Source: Actinomycetota bacterium
GTDB lineage: Bacteria; Actinomycetota; Thermoleophilia; Gaiellales; Gaiellaceae
Assembly: GCA_020029595.1 (NCBI GenBank)
Contig: JAIBJN010000009.1
Span: 1 to 47,645 of the forward strand
Reading direction: 5' to 3'
DNA length: 47,645 bases
The notes beneath the pieces are model-generated. The model did no database searches, was not told where the DNA came from, and worked only from the letters and a program-made list of their open reading frames with translations. Of the stretch, positions 1 to 8,706 are shown piece after piece; position 1 is the first letter of the stretch, and each line of letters begins with the position of its first letter. The position numbers were made by a program, and so were the translations under genes.

Positions 1-1332
1 GGGGCTCCCCTCGCTCGCACCGAGGCCGGCGTCCAGGCCGAGTTTGTCCTCTGCGAGGGCGAGACCGCGACCTTCACGCTGGAGAGCGTCGACGAGACCT
101 ACGAGCAGCGGCCGCACTCCGAGGAGGAGACCCGCGAGCTCTTCGAGCGCACCGTCGCCTACTGGCGCGGCTGGCTCAGGCAGTGCCGCTACGACGGCCG
201 CTGGCGCGAGATGGTGCACCGCTCGGCGCTCACGCTCAAGCTCCTGACCTACGAGCCGACCGGCGCCATCGTCGCCGCCGCGACGACCAGCCTCCCCGAG
301 CAGCTCGGCGGGCCCCGCAACTGGGACTACCGCTTCACCTGGATCCGAGACGCGTCCTTCTCGCTCTACGCGCTCCTGCGCCTCGGCTTCACCGAGGAGG
401 CGCAGGCGTTCATGGGCTGGCTGACCGACCGCTTCCGCGACGGCTTGGAGGGCGAGACGGGGCCGCTGCAGATCATGTACGGGATCGACGGGCGCGCCGA
501 CCTCGAGGAGATCGTCCTCGACCACTTCGAGGGGTACCGGGGCTCGGCCCCGGTCCGGATCGGAAACGGCGCCGCCGACCAGCTTCAGCTCGACATCTAC
601 GGCGAGCTGATCGACTCCGTCTACCTCTACAACAAGTACGGCCGGCCGATCTACCACGACGCCTGGCAGGACATCCGCCGGATCGTCGACTGGCTCTCGG
701 CGCACTGGGACGAGGCCGACGAGGGCATCTGGGAGACACGCGGCGGACGCCAGCACTTCACGTACTCCCGGCTCATGAGCTGGGTCGCCGTCGAGCGTGC
801 AGTCCGGATCGCGCGGCAGCGGGGCCTCCCGGCCGACCTCGTCGGCTGGATGGCGACCCGTGACGCGATCTACGACCAAATCATGGATCGCGGCTGGAAC
901 GAGCAGCGAGGCGCGTTCGTCCAGAACTACGGCTCCGACGTCCTCGACGCGTCGCTCCTCCTCATGCCGCTCGTCAAGTTCATCGCGCCGACCGACCCGC
1001 GCTGGCTCTCCACGCTCGACGCGATGTCGGAGGAGCTCGTCTCGGACAGCCTCGTCTACCGCTACAACGCCGCCGCCTCGCCGGACGGGCTCGCGGGCGA
1101 CGAGGGGACGTTCTCAATCTGCTCCTTCTGGTACGTCGAGGCGCTCGCGCGCGCCGGCCGGCTGGACGAGGCGCAGCTGGCCTTCGAGAAGATGCTCACG
1201 TACGGGAACCACCTCGGGCTCTTCGCCGAGGAGATCGGTCCCACCGGCGAGCTGCTCGGGAACTTCCCGCAGGCCTTCACCCATCTCGCGCTCATCAGCG
1301 CCGCCTACAACCTCGATCGCCAGCTCGGCTAG
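1..1332 (+). CDS. Glycoside hydrolase family 15 protein (glucoamylase/trehalase type), 3' part
   Basis: Hydrolyses terminal alpha-glucosidic bonds, releasing glucose from maltodextrin or trehalose; the substrate cannot be fixed from sequence. The frame is open from base 1, so the start lies outside the window and 443 residues are visible. GH15 hallmarks are clear: [14 protein letters not shown] near residue 107, the acid region [15 protein letters not shown] near residue 252, and [17 protein letters not shown] near residue 407. The missing N-terminal part would be the beta-sandwich domain. No signal peptide can be judged. The ROK glucokinase gene begins 22 bases downstream on the same strand, so the released glucose is probably phosphorylated at once. 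The family call is firm; trehalase versus glucoamylase is open. Confidence 0.93.
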   Translation, partial: GAPLARTEAGVQAEFVLCEGETATFTLESVDETYEQRPHSEEETRELFERTVAYWRGWLRQCRYDGRWREMVHRSALTLKLLTYEPTGAIVAAATTSLPEQLGGPRNWDYRFTWIRDASFSLYALLRLGFTEEAQAFMGWLTDRFRDGLEGETGPLQIMYGIDGRADLEEIVLDHFEGYRGSAPVRIGNGAADQLQLDIYGELIDSVYLYNKYGRPIYHDAWQDIRRIVDWLSAHWDEADEGIWETRGGRQHFTYSRLMSWVAVERAVRIARQRGLPADLVGWMATRDAIYDQIMDRGWNEQRGAFVQNYGSDVLDASLLLMPLVKFIAPTDPRWLSTLDAMSEELVSDSLVYRYNAAASPDGLAGDEGTFSICSFWYVEALARAGRLDEAQLAFEKMLTYGNHLGLFAEEIGPTGELLGNFPQAFTHLALISAAYNLDRQLG

Positions 1333-1354
1333 GCCCTGGGGTAACGTCCTCCCC

Positions 1355-2302
1355 GTGAAAGCGGGCGTCGACCTCGGCGGGACGAAGATCCAGGCCGTGG
1401 TCGTGGACGCCGGGCACGCGGTGGTCGGCCAGGCGCGCCGGGAGACTCCGACAGAGGGCGGCCCGCCGGCCGTCGCGGCCGAGATCGCAGCCACGGTCCG
1501 CGAGGCGGCCGCGTCGGCCGGGATGGACGTCCGTGAGCTCGCCGGCGTGGGCGTCGGCTCCCCGGGCGCGATCGACCGGACTGCCGGCACGGTGGCCCAC
1601 GCGCGCAACCTGCCCGACTGGGAGCGGTCCTACCCGCTCGCGGGAACGCTCACCGAGGCCCTGGGCACGACGGTCCTGCTCGACAACGACGTCCAGGTCG
1701 CGGTTGCGGGCGAGTTCGAGCTCGGCGCCGGCAGGCCGTACTCCTCCTTGCTCGGCGTCTGGTGGGGCACCGGCGTCGGGGGAGGGCTCATCCTGGACGG
1801 AAAGCCCTGGCTCGGCCGCGGCGCGGCGGGCGAGATCGGCCACATGGTCGTGAAGCGCGGAGGCGCGCACTGCCCCTGTGGTCGCCGCGGCTGTCTCGAG
1901 GCGTACGCTGGCCGGGCGTCCATGGAGTCCCGGGCACGGCACCTCGTCGAGCAGGGCGAGAAGACCGCCCTCTTCGAGATCATGGAGGAGCGCGGGCGCG
2001 CACGCCTGCAGAGCGGGGTCTGGGCCCGCGCGCTCGAGGATGGCGACCGCATGGCGACGCGGCTCGTCGACCGCGCGATCGGGGCCCTCGGTGCCGGCGT
2101 GGCCTCGGCAGTCAATCTCCTCGACATCGAGGCCGTCGTCGTCGGCGGCGGGCTCGGCACCCGACTCGGCCCGCCGTACGTCGAGCGGATCGCCGAGGCG
2201 ATGCAGCCCCATCTCTTCGTCGCGGAGAGACCCCCCGCGGTGCTTTCGGCGGCGCTCGGCGACCTCGGCGGCGCCATCGGGGCGACGTTGCTCGTCTCCT
2301 AG
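1355..2302 (+). CDS. glk: ROK-family glucokinase
   Basis: Phosphorylates glucose to glucose 6-phosphate with ATP (or polyphosphate in some actinobacteria) in the cytoplasm. The 315-residue product has the ROK signatures in order: phosphate loop DLGGTKI at residues 6-12, GVGSPGAID near 68, LDNDVQVA near 109, GTGVGGGLI near 137, and the zinc site [12 protein letters not shown] at about 172-183. The second half of the catalytic loop reads NDVQ rather than the usual NDAN. The GTG at 1355 is chosen because the phosphate loop must lie within the first dozen residues; the frame is open further upstream inside the GH15 gene but is unconserved there. A TANNNT hexamer (TAACGT, 1342-1347) sits 7 bases before the start and no Shine-Dalgarno is evident, so a separate leaderless message is possible. 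Confidence 0.93.
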   Translation: MKAGVDLGGTKIQAVVVDAGHAVVGQARRETPTEGGPPAVAAEIAATVREAAASAGMDVRELAGVGVGSPGAIDRTAGTVAHARNLPDWERSYPLAGTLTEALGTTVLLDNDVQVAVAGEFELGAGRPYSSLLGVWWGTGVGGGLILDGKPWLGRGAAGEIGHMVVKRGGAHCPCGRRGCLEAYAGRASMESRARHLVEQGEKTALFEIMEERGRARLQSGVWARALEDGDRMATRLVDRAIGALGAGVASAVNLLDIEAVVVGGGLGTRLGPPYVERIAEAMQPHLFVAERPPAVLSAALGDLGGAIGATLLVS

Positions 2303-2313
2303 TAGAGAACTGC

Positions 2314-3051
2314 CTACGACGCGGCGAGCTTCTCGAGCACCTCGCGCGCGGCGGCCTGCTCGGCGGCCTTCTTCGAGGCGCCGTGGCCCGTGCCGACGGT
2401 CTCGCCCTCGACGTTCGCCACGCACGTGAAGCGGCGGTCGTGCGGCGGCCCTTCGACGCCGGTGACCGCGTAGGTGACGGCGAGTCCGCGGCGGGCGAGC
2501 TCCTCTTGGAGCTCGGTCTTGTAGTCGACATGCCCCTCGAGCGCGTACTCGATCCGCTCCTGGAACGCGGCCACGATCGGCGCACGGATCGCCTCGAAAC
2601 CGTGCTCGAGGTAGAGCGCGCCCAGACAGGCCTCGACGAGAGCCGCGAGGACGTTGCGATTCGCGGCGAGCCGATGGAGCTCGTCGGAATCGACCTCGCC
2701 CGCGTGGCCGGCGAAGAGCTCTCCCAGTCCCAGGCGCTTGCCGACGATGGCGCAGCTCTGCCGCGAGACGACGTGGGCGCGAACCTTGGCGAGTCGCCCC
2801 TCGGCCTCGTTCGGAAAGCGCTCGTAGAGCTCCTCGGCGATGGCGAGGCCGAGCACGCTGTCCCCGAGGAACTCCAGCCGCTCGTACGAGTCGGCGCGGC
2901 TCGGCGCCCAGGAGGCGTGCGTGAACGCATGGCGGAGGCGCTCGGGCGGGAGCGCCTCGATCAGGGCAAGCAGGGGGCTCCCCGACTCCCCGTTACTGGT
3001 GCGAGGAGATGTAGTCGACGGCCTGGCCGACGGTCTGGATCTGCTGGGCAT
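2314..3051 (-). CDS. rnc: Ribonuclease III
   Basis: Double-strand-specific endoribonuclease that processes rRNA precursors. The RNase III domain shows the signature [13 protein letters not shown], with further acidic catalytic residues in [17 protein letters not shown]; a double-stranded RNA-binding domain closes the protein ([13 protein letters not shown] to [19 protein letters not shown]). Family homology begins near base 2979 ([19 protein letters not shown]), but no ATG, GTG or TTG lies there. The nearest in-frame start upstream is the ATG at 3051, inside acpP, giving 245 residues with an odd 24-residue leader. A CTG at 2973, preceded by GGGGAG, is an alternative. The frame even stays open to the acpP ATG at 3150, because acpP is frameshifted. 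Function is secure; the start is not. Confidence 0.9.
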   Translation of the reverse strand: MPSRSRPSARPSTTSPRTSNGESGSPLLALIEALPPERLRHAFTHASWAPSRADSYERLEFLGDSVLGLAIAEELYERFPNEAEGRLAKVRAHVVSRQSCAIVGKRLGLGELFAGHAGEVDSDELHRLAANRNVLAALVEACLGALYLEHGFEAIRAPIVAAFQERIEYALEGHVDYKTELQEELARRGLAVTYAVTGVEGPPHDRRFTCVANVEGETVGTGHGASKKAAEQAAAREVLEKLAAS

Positions 3052-3150
3052 CCTCGTCCGAGATCTTGATCCCGAACTGATCCTCGAGCTCCATGATGAG
3101 CTCGACGAGGTCGAGCGAGTCGGCGAGATCTCCTCGCGCGAAGCTGCCAT
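2993..3150 (-). pseudogene. acpP: Acyl carrier protein gene with internal deletion and frameshift
   Basis: Acyl carrier protein holds growing fatty acids on a phosphopantetheine arm. The 5' end looks normal: GGGAGAGG at 3156-3163 lies 5 bases before an ATG (3150), followed by MAASREEI. The 3' part is also normal but in another frame: it contains the attachment-serine motif [11 protein letters not shown] and runs through [18 protein letters not shown] to a TAA at 2993. Between them, helix I and the following loop (about 27 residues) are missing. From ATG to stop is 158 bases, so relative to a gene of about 80 codons some 80-90 bases are lost, a number equal to 1 modulo 3. The gene sits between plsX and rnc, the normal acpP locus. 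Either it is a real disruption backed by another copy, or an assembly/consensus error. Confidence 0.8.
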
Positions 3151-3228
3151 TCGGTCCTCTCCCTGCCTTTCTCGATTCGGATGCCCAGCGGGACGGCGCC
3201 GGATGCTACCACGCTTCGACCCGTCGTT

Positions 3229-4233
3229 TCACGGGGCGGCGGCCTCGCGGACGCGTGTCGCCAAGCGGTCGCCGACCCGGTCGACCACGCCGCCGGCCAC
3301 GCCTCGCGCCGCGTAGCGGACGGCGTTGGCGATCGCCGTCGAGGACGAGTTGCCGTGGGCGATGACGACGAGGCCGCGCAGGCCGAGGAGATAGGCCCCG
3401 CCGTACGTGTCCGGATCAAGGCGCATGCGCATGGCGCGCGCCGCCGGGCGGATGAGCAGCCCGCCGAGCTCGCCGCGTCGCGACGCGGTCACCTCTTCGC
3501 GGAAGGTCTCGAGCGTCGCCTGGATCGTCCCCTCGAGCAGCTTGAGTGTGATGTTTCCCGTGAACCCGTCGCAGACGACGACGTCGGCCGCCTTGCGGAG
3601 CAGGTCGCGGCCCTCGACGTTGCCGACGAAGTTGAGCCCGGGGGTAGACGCCAGCTCCGCATGGGCCTCTCGCACGAGCCGGTTCCCCTTCTCGGGCTCC
3701 TCTCCGATGGAGAGCAGCGCGACGGTCGGGTTCGGAAGGCCGACGATCTCCTCGGCGAAGACGGCGCCCATGTGCGCGAACTGAACGAGGTGCTCGGGAC
3801 GCGCATCGGCATTCGCGCCGGCGTCGACGAGGATGGAGGGACCGCCGAGGGCCGGGATGGGAACGGCGATGGCGGGCCGGTGGACGTCGGGTAGGCGGCG
3901 GATCTCGACGAGCGCGGCGGCGAGCATCGCTCCCGTGTTCCCGGCGCCGACCACCGCGTCGGCGGTCCCCTCGCGGACTGCGCGGCACGCGAGGAAGAGC
4001 GAGCTCTCGCGCTTTTCGCGGACGGCATCGGACGGCTTCTCATGCATGGCCACGACCTGCTCTGTGTGGACGATCTCGAGCCCGCCGGCGATCGGGTCGA
4101 GCCGCTCCTGCGGCCCGTAGAGGATCGGCGCGACCTCGTCGGAGGCCGCGGCGAGCGCGCCGGCGACGATCTCCTGGGGCGCCCGATCGCCGCCCATGGC
4201 GTCGACGGCGACCCGGACGACCCGGCGAGTCAC
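3229..4233 (-). CDS. plsX: Phosphate acyltransferase PlsX
   Basis: Converts acyl-ACP and phosphate to acyl-phosphate, the donor for PlsY in phosphatidic acid synthesis. The 334-residue product matches the family over its length: VAVDAMGGDRAP at the N-terminus, VVGAGNTGAMLAAA, SILVDAGANADARPEHL, GNVEGRDLL, VVCDGFTGNITLK and the C-terminal GAYLLGLRGLVVIAHG. It starts with GTG at 4233, which encodes the expected short lead into VDAMGGD. rpmF ends 3 bases upstream and acpP begins 78 bases downstream, so its acyl-ACP substrate is encoded next to it. The FakA/FakB-like genes at 10461-13290 would make the same acyl-phosphate intermediate from free fatty acids. Confidence 0.97.
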   Translation of the reverse strand: MTRRVVRVAVDAMGGDRAPQEIVAGALAAASDEVAPILYGPQERLDPIAGGLEIVHTEQVVAMHEKPSDAVREKRESSLFLACRAVREGTADAVVGAGNTGAMLAAALVEIRRLPDVHRPAIAVPIPALGGPSILVDAGANADARPEHLVQFAHMGAVFAEEIVGLPNPTVALLSIGEEPEKGNRLVREAHAELASTPGLNFVGNVEGRDLLRKAADVVVCDGFTGNITLKLLEGTIQATLETFREEVTASRRGELGGLLIRPAARAMRMRLDPDTYGGAYLLGLRGLVVIAHGNSSSTAIANAVRYAARGVAGGVVDRVGDRLATRVREAAAP

Positions 4234-4236
4234 CGG

Positions 4237-4425
4237 CTACGGGGCGGGCGTCCGGAGCGGCTCGACCTCACGGCCCCGGTAGGTGCCGCAGGTCGGGCAG
4301 ACGTGGTGCGGCCGCTTCGGCTGATGGCACTGCGGACACTCGACGAGCACCGGAATGGAGACGGTGTGCGTCGCCCGCCGCTTGTCGCGGCGCGACTTGG
4401 AGGTCTTTCGCTTCGGAACGGCCAT
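4237..4425 (-). CDS. rpmF: 50S ribosomal protein L32 (zinc-ribbon form)
   Basis: Structural protein of the large ribosomal subunit. The 62-residue product has the basic N-terminus MAVPKRKTSKSRRDKRR and two cysteine pairs, CPQC and CPTC, forming a zinc ribbon, so this is the zinc-binding rather than the cysteine-free paralogue. It lies between the yceD homologue and plsX, the common yceD-rpmF-plsX order. Whether a cysteine-free paralogue exists elsewhere cannot be seen. Confidence 0.97.
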   Translation of the reverse strand: MAVPKRKTSKSRRDKRRATHTVSIPVLVECPQCHQPKRPHHVCPTCGTYRGREVEPLRTPAP

Positions 4426-4522
4426 CGCGGCGGTCGAGTATAGCGACTGGGTCGCGATCCCTCGGCCTGCGAACCGTGCCCGCTCGAGCGCGCCCGCGTG
4501 TCGGCCGAGCGGGTCGGCCGGG

Positions 4523-5032
4523 CTACAACCGGTCGCGGAGGTCGGAGAGGGCCGCCCAGCGGGGGTCGAGCTCCTCGCCCTCGTGCTCGTGCGGCCCGCG
4601 GTTCAGGTCGCGGCCGCAGACGGGGCAGAGCCCGGCGCAGTTGTCCCGGCAGAGGATCTTGTCCGGGAGCGCGAGGGCGACCGCGTCGTGGGCCCACGCG
4701 GAGAGGTCGAGACGGCCGTCCACGAGGTACGGCGTCGTGAGCTCGTCCGACTCCCCCGGGCTCGTCGCCTGGTACTCGCGGCTCCCCACGTGGAGCGAGA
4801 TCCCGGCGTCGGCAAGACAGCGCATGCAGGGCCCGACCACGCGCACCTCGAGCTCGAGCTCGAGGACGAGACCGGAGCTCGTCTGCGTCAGGGTCAAGAC
4901 GGCCTCCGGGCTCTCCGGAAGCGGGACGTAGCGTTGGCCGCCGAGCCCGAGCGGCTCGAGGTCCACGTTGCGCGCGTCCCGGAACTGCTCGCCCGGGCGC
5001 AGCTTGACCGTGCGAATGTTGAAGAGCGTCAC
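4523..5032 (-). CDS. YceD family protein (DUF177)
   Basis: Small cytoplasmic protein of the YceD family, nearly always beside rpmF and linked to 23S rRNA accumulation or ribosome assembly; its biochemical role is unclear. The 169-residue product carries the family's cysteine motifs: CMRC in the middle and CRDNCAGLCPVCGRDLN near the end, probably binding zinc. The GTG at 5030-5032 (reading VTLFNIRTVKL) is chosen because sequence upstream is unconserved and overlaps the end of the neighbouring coiled-coil gene. It is 97 bases upstream of rpmF, and part of the coaD-to-plsX operon. Confidence 0.88.
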   Translation of the reverse strand: MTLFNIRTVKLRPGEQFRDARNVDLEPLGLGGQRYVPLPESPEAVLTLTQTSSGLVLELELEVRVVGPCMRCLADAGISLHVGSREYQATSPGESDELTTPYLVDGRLDLSAWAHDAVALALPDKILCRDNCAGLCPVCGRDLNRGPHEHEGEELDPRWAALSDLRDRL

Positions 5033-5063
5033 ACAGCCCACGGTAGCGAACGGCGAAAGGGGG

Positions 5064-5558
5064 CTAGACGGGCTGCTGCTCGTCGGCCGCCATGTCGGCG
5101 ACGACCGTCTCCTGCGAGCGCTCCTGGAGCCGCTCGCGGCCGCGGCGCACGGCGCCGAGGAACTTGTCGAGGTTGACCTCGAGCGTCGAGAGGATCGAGT
5201 CGGCCCAGTCCTCCATCTCGAGCCGCGTCTCCCGCGCCTGGCGGCGGGCCTCCTCGACGATCTCCTGCGCCTGGCGCTCGGCGAGCTTGACGATCTCGGT
5301 CTGCGAGGCCTCCCGGACGGCCTGCTCACGCGCCTCTCCGAGGATGCGGTCAGCCTCGCGCTTGGCCTCCGCGAGCATCTCCTGCCGCTCCTTGACGATC
5401 CAGCGGGCCTGCTTGATCTCCTCCGGGATCGTCGCCCGCATCTGGTCGAGGATGTCGTAGATCTCCTCGCGATCGATACGCACCTGGTCGGTGAGCGGCA
5501 CGGCCTTCGCGTTGTGCACGAGGTCGTCGAGCTTGTCGATGAGGACGAGGACGTCCAT
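5064..5558 (-). CDS. SepIVA/DivIVA-like coiled-coil protein
   Basis: A 164-residue, highly charged, mainly helical protein with no membrane segment or catalytic motif. The N-terminus (MDVLVLIDKLDDLVHNAKAV) followed by a long coiled coil rich in Glu, Arg, Ala and Gln resembles the actinobacterial SepIVA family (mycobacterial Rv2927c), a DivIVA-like septation factor. Position supports this: in mycobacteria the same family lies beside yceD and rnc. Automatic annotation often calls such proteins ATP synthase subunit B-like because of the coiled coil, and nothing supports that role here. coaD ends 14 bases upstream. Confidence 0.75.
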   Translation of the reverse strand: MDVLVLIDKLDDLVHNAKAVPLTDQVRIDREEIYDILDQMRATIPEEIKQARWIVKERQEMLAEAKREADRILGEAREQAVREASQTEIVKLAERQAQEIVEEARRQARETRLEMEDWADSILSTLEVNLDKFLGAVRRGRERLQERSQETVVADMAADEQQPV

Positions 5559-5572
5559 GAAGCGGTCTCAGT

Positions 5573-6103
5573 CTACTCTTGCGGACTGACGGGCGCGCCG
5601 GGCTTCCCCTGCGGGAAGAGCTCGCGAAACCGCTTGGCCACCGCCTCCGGAACGAGGTCGTCGACGTTGCCGCCGAACGACGCGACCTCCTTCACTCCGC
5701 TCGAGGAGAGGAAGCTGTACTGGGGGCTCGACATCAGGTACATCGTCTCGACCTCGGGGGCGAGGTTCCGGTTCAGGTGGTGCATCTGGAACTCCCATTC
5801 GAAGTCGGAGATGGCCCGCAGCCCCTTGACCATCGTGCGGGCGCCCCAGCGGCGAGCGAACTCGACCACGAGCTCCGAGAAGACCTCCACTTCGACGTTC
5901 TCGCAGTCCGCCAGCGCCTCCTTGAGGAAGCCGACGCGGTCTTCGACGGAGAAGAGCGTCGCCTTGTGCTGCGGGTCGCGGACGACGCCGACCACCACGC
6001 GCTCGAAGATCCCCGCCGCGCGCTTGATGATGTCCAGGTGGCCGTTCGTGACGGGGTCGTAGCTGCCCGGGCAGATGCAGGTGATCGGCTGGGAGTCGCT
6101 CAC
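5573..6103 (-). CDS. coaD: Phosphopantetheine adenylyltransferase
   Basis: Fourth step of coenzyme A synthesis: 4'-phosphopantetheine plus ATP gives dephospho-CoA. The 176-residue product has the nucleotidyltransferase motif GSYDPVTNGHLDII (the T/HxGH element is TNGH), GLRAISDFEWEFQM and the C-terminal SSSGVKEVASFGG that replaces ISSTxxR. The GTG start at 6103 overlaps the rsmD stop by 4 bases (GTGA), implying coupled translation. CoA supplies the phosphopantetheine arm of the ACP encoded in the same operon. Confidence 0.97.
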   Translation of the reverse strand: MSDSQPITCICPGSYDPVTNGHLDIIKRAAGIFERVVVGVVRDPQHKATLFSVEDRVGFLKEALADCENVEVEVFSELVVEFARRWGARTMVKGLRAISDFEWEFQMHHLNRNLAPEVETMYLMSSPQYSFLSSSGVKEVASFGGNVDDLVPEAVAKRFRELFPQGKPGAPVSPQE

Positions 6104-6642
6104 GGCTCGGGTCCCTCGAAGACCGTGACCCGCGCCGCGCCGTAGCGGCGGCTCGTCCGCTTCGGGAGCGGGAGATCGGGCTCCTCACGCGCGTCCGACT
6201 CGACGACGGCGATCCCGTCGTCCGCGACGACGGCCGGCAGGTACGACGCGAGGGTGGGCAGGATGCGGGCGAGCATGCGGTACGGGGGGTCGATCAGCAC
6301 GAGATCGTATCGCCTGCCTCCTGCCGCGTCGGTCGCCAGCTTGCGCGCCGCGTCCTCGCGCAGGACGACGGCGCCGTCAAGTCGGAGCCTGTCCAGGTTA
6401 CGGAGGATCGTCTCCGCGGCGAGGCGGTCCGCCTCGACGAACGTCACGCGCCCCGCCCCGCGCGAGAGCGCCTCGAGGCCCATCGCGCCCGAGCCCGCGT
6501 AGAGGTCGAGCACGTCCGCGCCGTCCACGGGCCCGACGAGGTTGAAGACGGCCTCACGCACGCGGTCGCCCGTCGGACGCGTGTCGAGGCCCTTGGGCGC
6601 GAAGATGCGCGCGCCCTTACGCGAACCCGCGATTATTCTCAT
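6100..6642 (-). CDS. rsmD: 16S rRNA (guanine(966)-N(2))-methyltransferase
   Basis: Methylates N2 of G966 in 16S rRNA with S-adenosylmethionine. The 180-residue protein begins MRIIAGSRKGARIFAPKG, a typical RsmD N-terminus, followed by the Rossmann motif I DLYAGSGAMGLEALSRGA and the catalytic LIDPPY. Its ATG start lies inside the last codons of recG (26-base overlap) and its stop overlaps the coaD start, the common recG-rsmD-coaD order. Confidence 0.96.
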   Translation of the reverse strand: MRIIAGSRKGARIFAPKGLDTRPTGDRVREAVFNLVGPVDGADVLDLYAGSGAMGLEALSRGAGRVTFVEADRLAAETILRNLDRLRLDGAVVLREDAARKLATDAAGGRRYDLVLIDPPYRMLARILPTLASYLPAVVADDGIAVVESDAREEPDLPLPKRTSRRYGAARVTVFEGPEP

Positions 6643-8656
6643 CGAGCCTCTCCGCCTCGCGGCGCAGGGGCTCGCAGACCGAGTCCTCCGCGTCCACGAG
6701 CGCCTCGGCCCACCTGCGGGCCCGGGCGATCAGGTCTCTGTCCCTCAGGCGCGCGAACTTCAGGTCCGTGTAGCCCGACTGGCGGGTGCCGAGGAGCTGG
6801 CCCTCGCCGCGGAGCTCGAGGTCGACCTCGGCGAGCCGAAAGCCGTCCGACGTCTCCACGAGCGCCTCCAGCCGGCCCACGGCCTCGTCCGTCAGCTCCT
6901 CCTTCGGGCGAGAGACGAGCAGGCAGTAGGACTGCTCCGTGCCCCGCCCGACCCGCCCGCGCAGCTGGTGGAGCTGCGCGAGCCCGAAGCGGTCGGCCTC
7001 CTGGACGATCATGATCGTCGCATTCGGGACGTCGACGCCCACCTCGATCACGGTCGTGGCGACGAGGACGTCGAGCTCCCGGCGCTTGAAGGCGTCCATC
7101 ACCTCGCGGCGCTCGGCGGTGGGGAGCTTGCCGTGGAGGCAGCCGACGCGGAAGGCGCGAAGCTCGGCCGCCCGCAGTCGCTCCGCCTCCTGCTCGGCGG
7201 CCCGCGCCTCGACGGCCTCCGACTCGGAGACGAGCGGGCAAACGACGTAGGCCTGCCGCCCCTCCTCAAGGTGCCGGCGGAGGCGCGTGTAGGCCTCGCT
7301 GCTCCGCTCGTGGCCGACCCAGCGCGTGACGACGGGCTTCCGGTCCGCAGGCGGCCGCGCGATCTCCGTCACGTCCAGATCGCCGTAGACCGTCTGTGCG
7401 AGTGTCCGAGGGATGGGCGTCGCCGTCATGTGGAGGACGTGCGGGGTCGTCTTGCCGAGCGCCCGCCGCTGCTCCACGCCGAAGCGGTGCTGCTCGTCGA
7501 CGACGGCCACGGCGAGCGAGCGGAACTCGACCTCCTCCTGGATGAGCGCGTGGGTGCCGACGGCGAGATCGGTCTCGCCGCTCGCGAGCCGGTCGCGCAC
7601 GGCCCGGCGCTGCGCGGCCGGGACGGAGCTGGTGAGGAGCTCGCAGCGCACGCCGAGGTCGTTACAGATGCCTTCCACGGTCAGGAAGTGCTGCTCGGCG
7701 AGCGTCTCCGTCGGCGCCATGAGCGCGCCCTGGTGCCCGCTCCCGACCGCGCACAGGAGAGCGTAGAGCGCGACGACGGTCTTCCCCGAGCCCACGTCCC
7801 CCTGGAGGAGCCTCTGCATCGGCCTTGTGTCGGCGAGATCCTGGCGGATCTCGCCGATTGCCTTCTCCTGCTCCTCCGTGAGCGTGAAGGGCAGAGCCTT
7901 GCGGTAGCGGGGGATCAGGTCGCCGTCGTCGCCCAGAGCAACGGCGCTCGACGCCTCCTCGAGGGCGCGGCGGCGCTCGAGGAAGCCGAGCTGGAGGGTG
8001 AGCAGCTCCTCGAGCGCGAGCCGCTCGCGCGCGGCCTTCGCCTCGGCGCGATCGCGGGGGCGGTGGGCCGCGAAGAGCGCGTCGGCCCGGAGCGGCAGGC
8101 CCTCCTCGTGCCGCAGTCGCGCGGGCAGCGGGTCGGGGAAGAAGCGGACACGCGGCAACACGGCGTCGACGAGGCCGCGTAGCCGATAGGAGGGCACGTC
8201 CTCGGCGGCCGGATACTCCGGAACGAGGCCGATCGTGTGCAGCCCCGTTCCTCCGACCTCGTGGCGGGCGACGCGGAACCCGCCTCCCAGCTCGCGGGTC
8301 CCGTGGAGGAGGAGCTCGGTTCCGGGCTCGAGCTTTGTGAGGTAGGCCTGGTTGAACCAGATCGCGGTCTCGCGCACGCCGGCGGCATCGACGACGACAC
8401 CCTCCACGAGCTTGAGATTCCGCCGGCGAGTGGGCCTCACGCGGATGCGCTCGAGCGTGCAGCGCACGGTCGCCTCTTCGCCCGCCGAGAGGTCCCCGAA
8501 GCTCCCCACCTGCTCCCAGTCGAGATAGGCCCGCGGCACGTGCTCGCCCAGGTCGCGGACGGTGCGGATCCCGAGCCGCCCCAGCCGCTCGGCGACCTTG
8601 GGCCCGACGCCAGAGAGCGTCTCGACCGAGAGGTCCGGCTCGACCCGCGTCCGCAC
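6617..8656 (-). CDS. recG: ATP-dependent DNA helicase RecG
   Basis: Branch-migrating helicase that remodels stalled replication forks and recombination intermediates. The 679-residue product has an N-terminal wedge/OB region (LSGVGPKVAERLGRLGIRTV; WFNQAYL), then superfamily 2 helicase motifs: Walker A LLQGDVGSGKT, Walker B VVDEQHRFG, motif III TATPIPRT and motif VI QLRGRVGRG, and the RecG C-terminal region. The frame stays open a further 900 bases upstream, but there it runs antisense or out of frame to the bicupin gene; the GTG at 8656 (VRTRVEPDLSVETL) gives a length close to other RecG proteins. Confidence 0.95.
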   Translation of the reverse strand: MRTRVEPDLSVETLSGVGPKVAERLGRLGIRTVRDLGEHVPRAYLDWEQVGSFGDLSAGEEATVRCTLERIRVRPTRRRNLKLVEGVVVDAAGVRETAIWFNQAYLTKLEPGTELLLHGTRELGGGFRVARHEVGGTGLHTIGLVPEYPAAEDVPSYRLRGLVDAVLPRVRFFPDPLPARLRHEEGLPLRADALFAAHRPRDRAEAKAARERLALEELLTLQLGFLERRRALEEASSAVALGDDGDLIPRYRKALPFTLTEEQEKAIGEIRQDLADTRPMQRLLQGDVGSGKTVVALYALLCAVGSGHQGALMAPTETLAEQHFLTVEGICNDLGVRCELLTSSVPAAQRRAVRDRLASGETDLAVGTHALIQEEVEFRSLAVAVVDEQHRFGVEQRRALGKTTPHVLHMTATPIPRTLAQTVYGDLDVTEIARPPADRKPVVTRWVGHERSSEAYTRLRRHLEEGRQAYVVCPLVSESEAVEARAAEQEAERLRAAELRAFRVGCLHGKLPTAERREVMDAFKRRELDVLVATTVIEVGVDVPNATIMIVQEADRFGLAQLHQLRGRVGRGTEQSYCLLVSRPKEELTDEAVGRLEALVETSDGFRLAEVDLELRGEGQLLGTRQSGYTDLKFARLRDRDLIARARRWAEALVDAEDSVCEPLRREAERLDENNRGFA

Positions 8657-8706
8657 GGCGGCCGGCGGGCCGGTGTCGGCGCCGGCGAAGCCGGTCGTCC
8701 CGGGCG

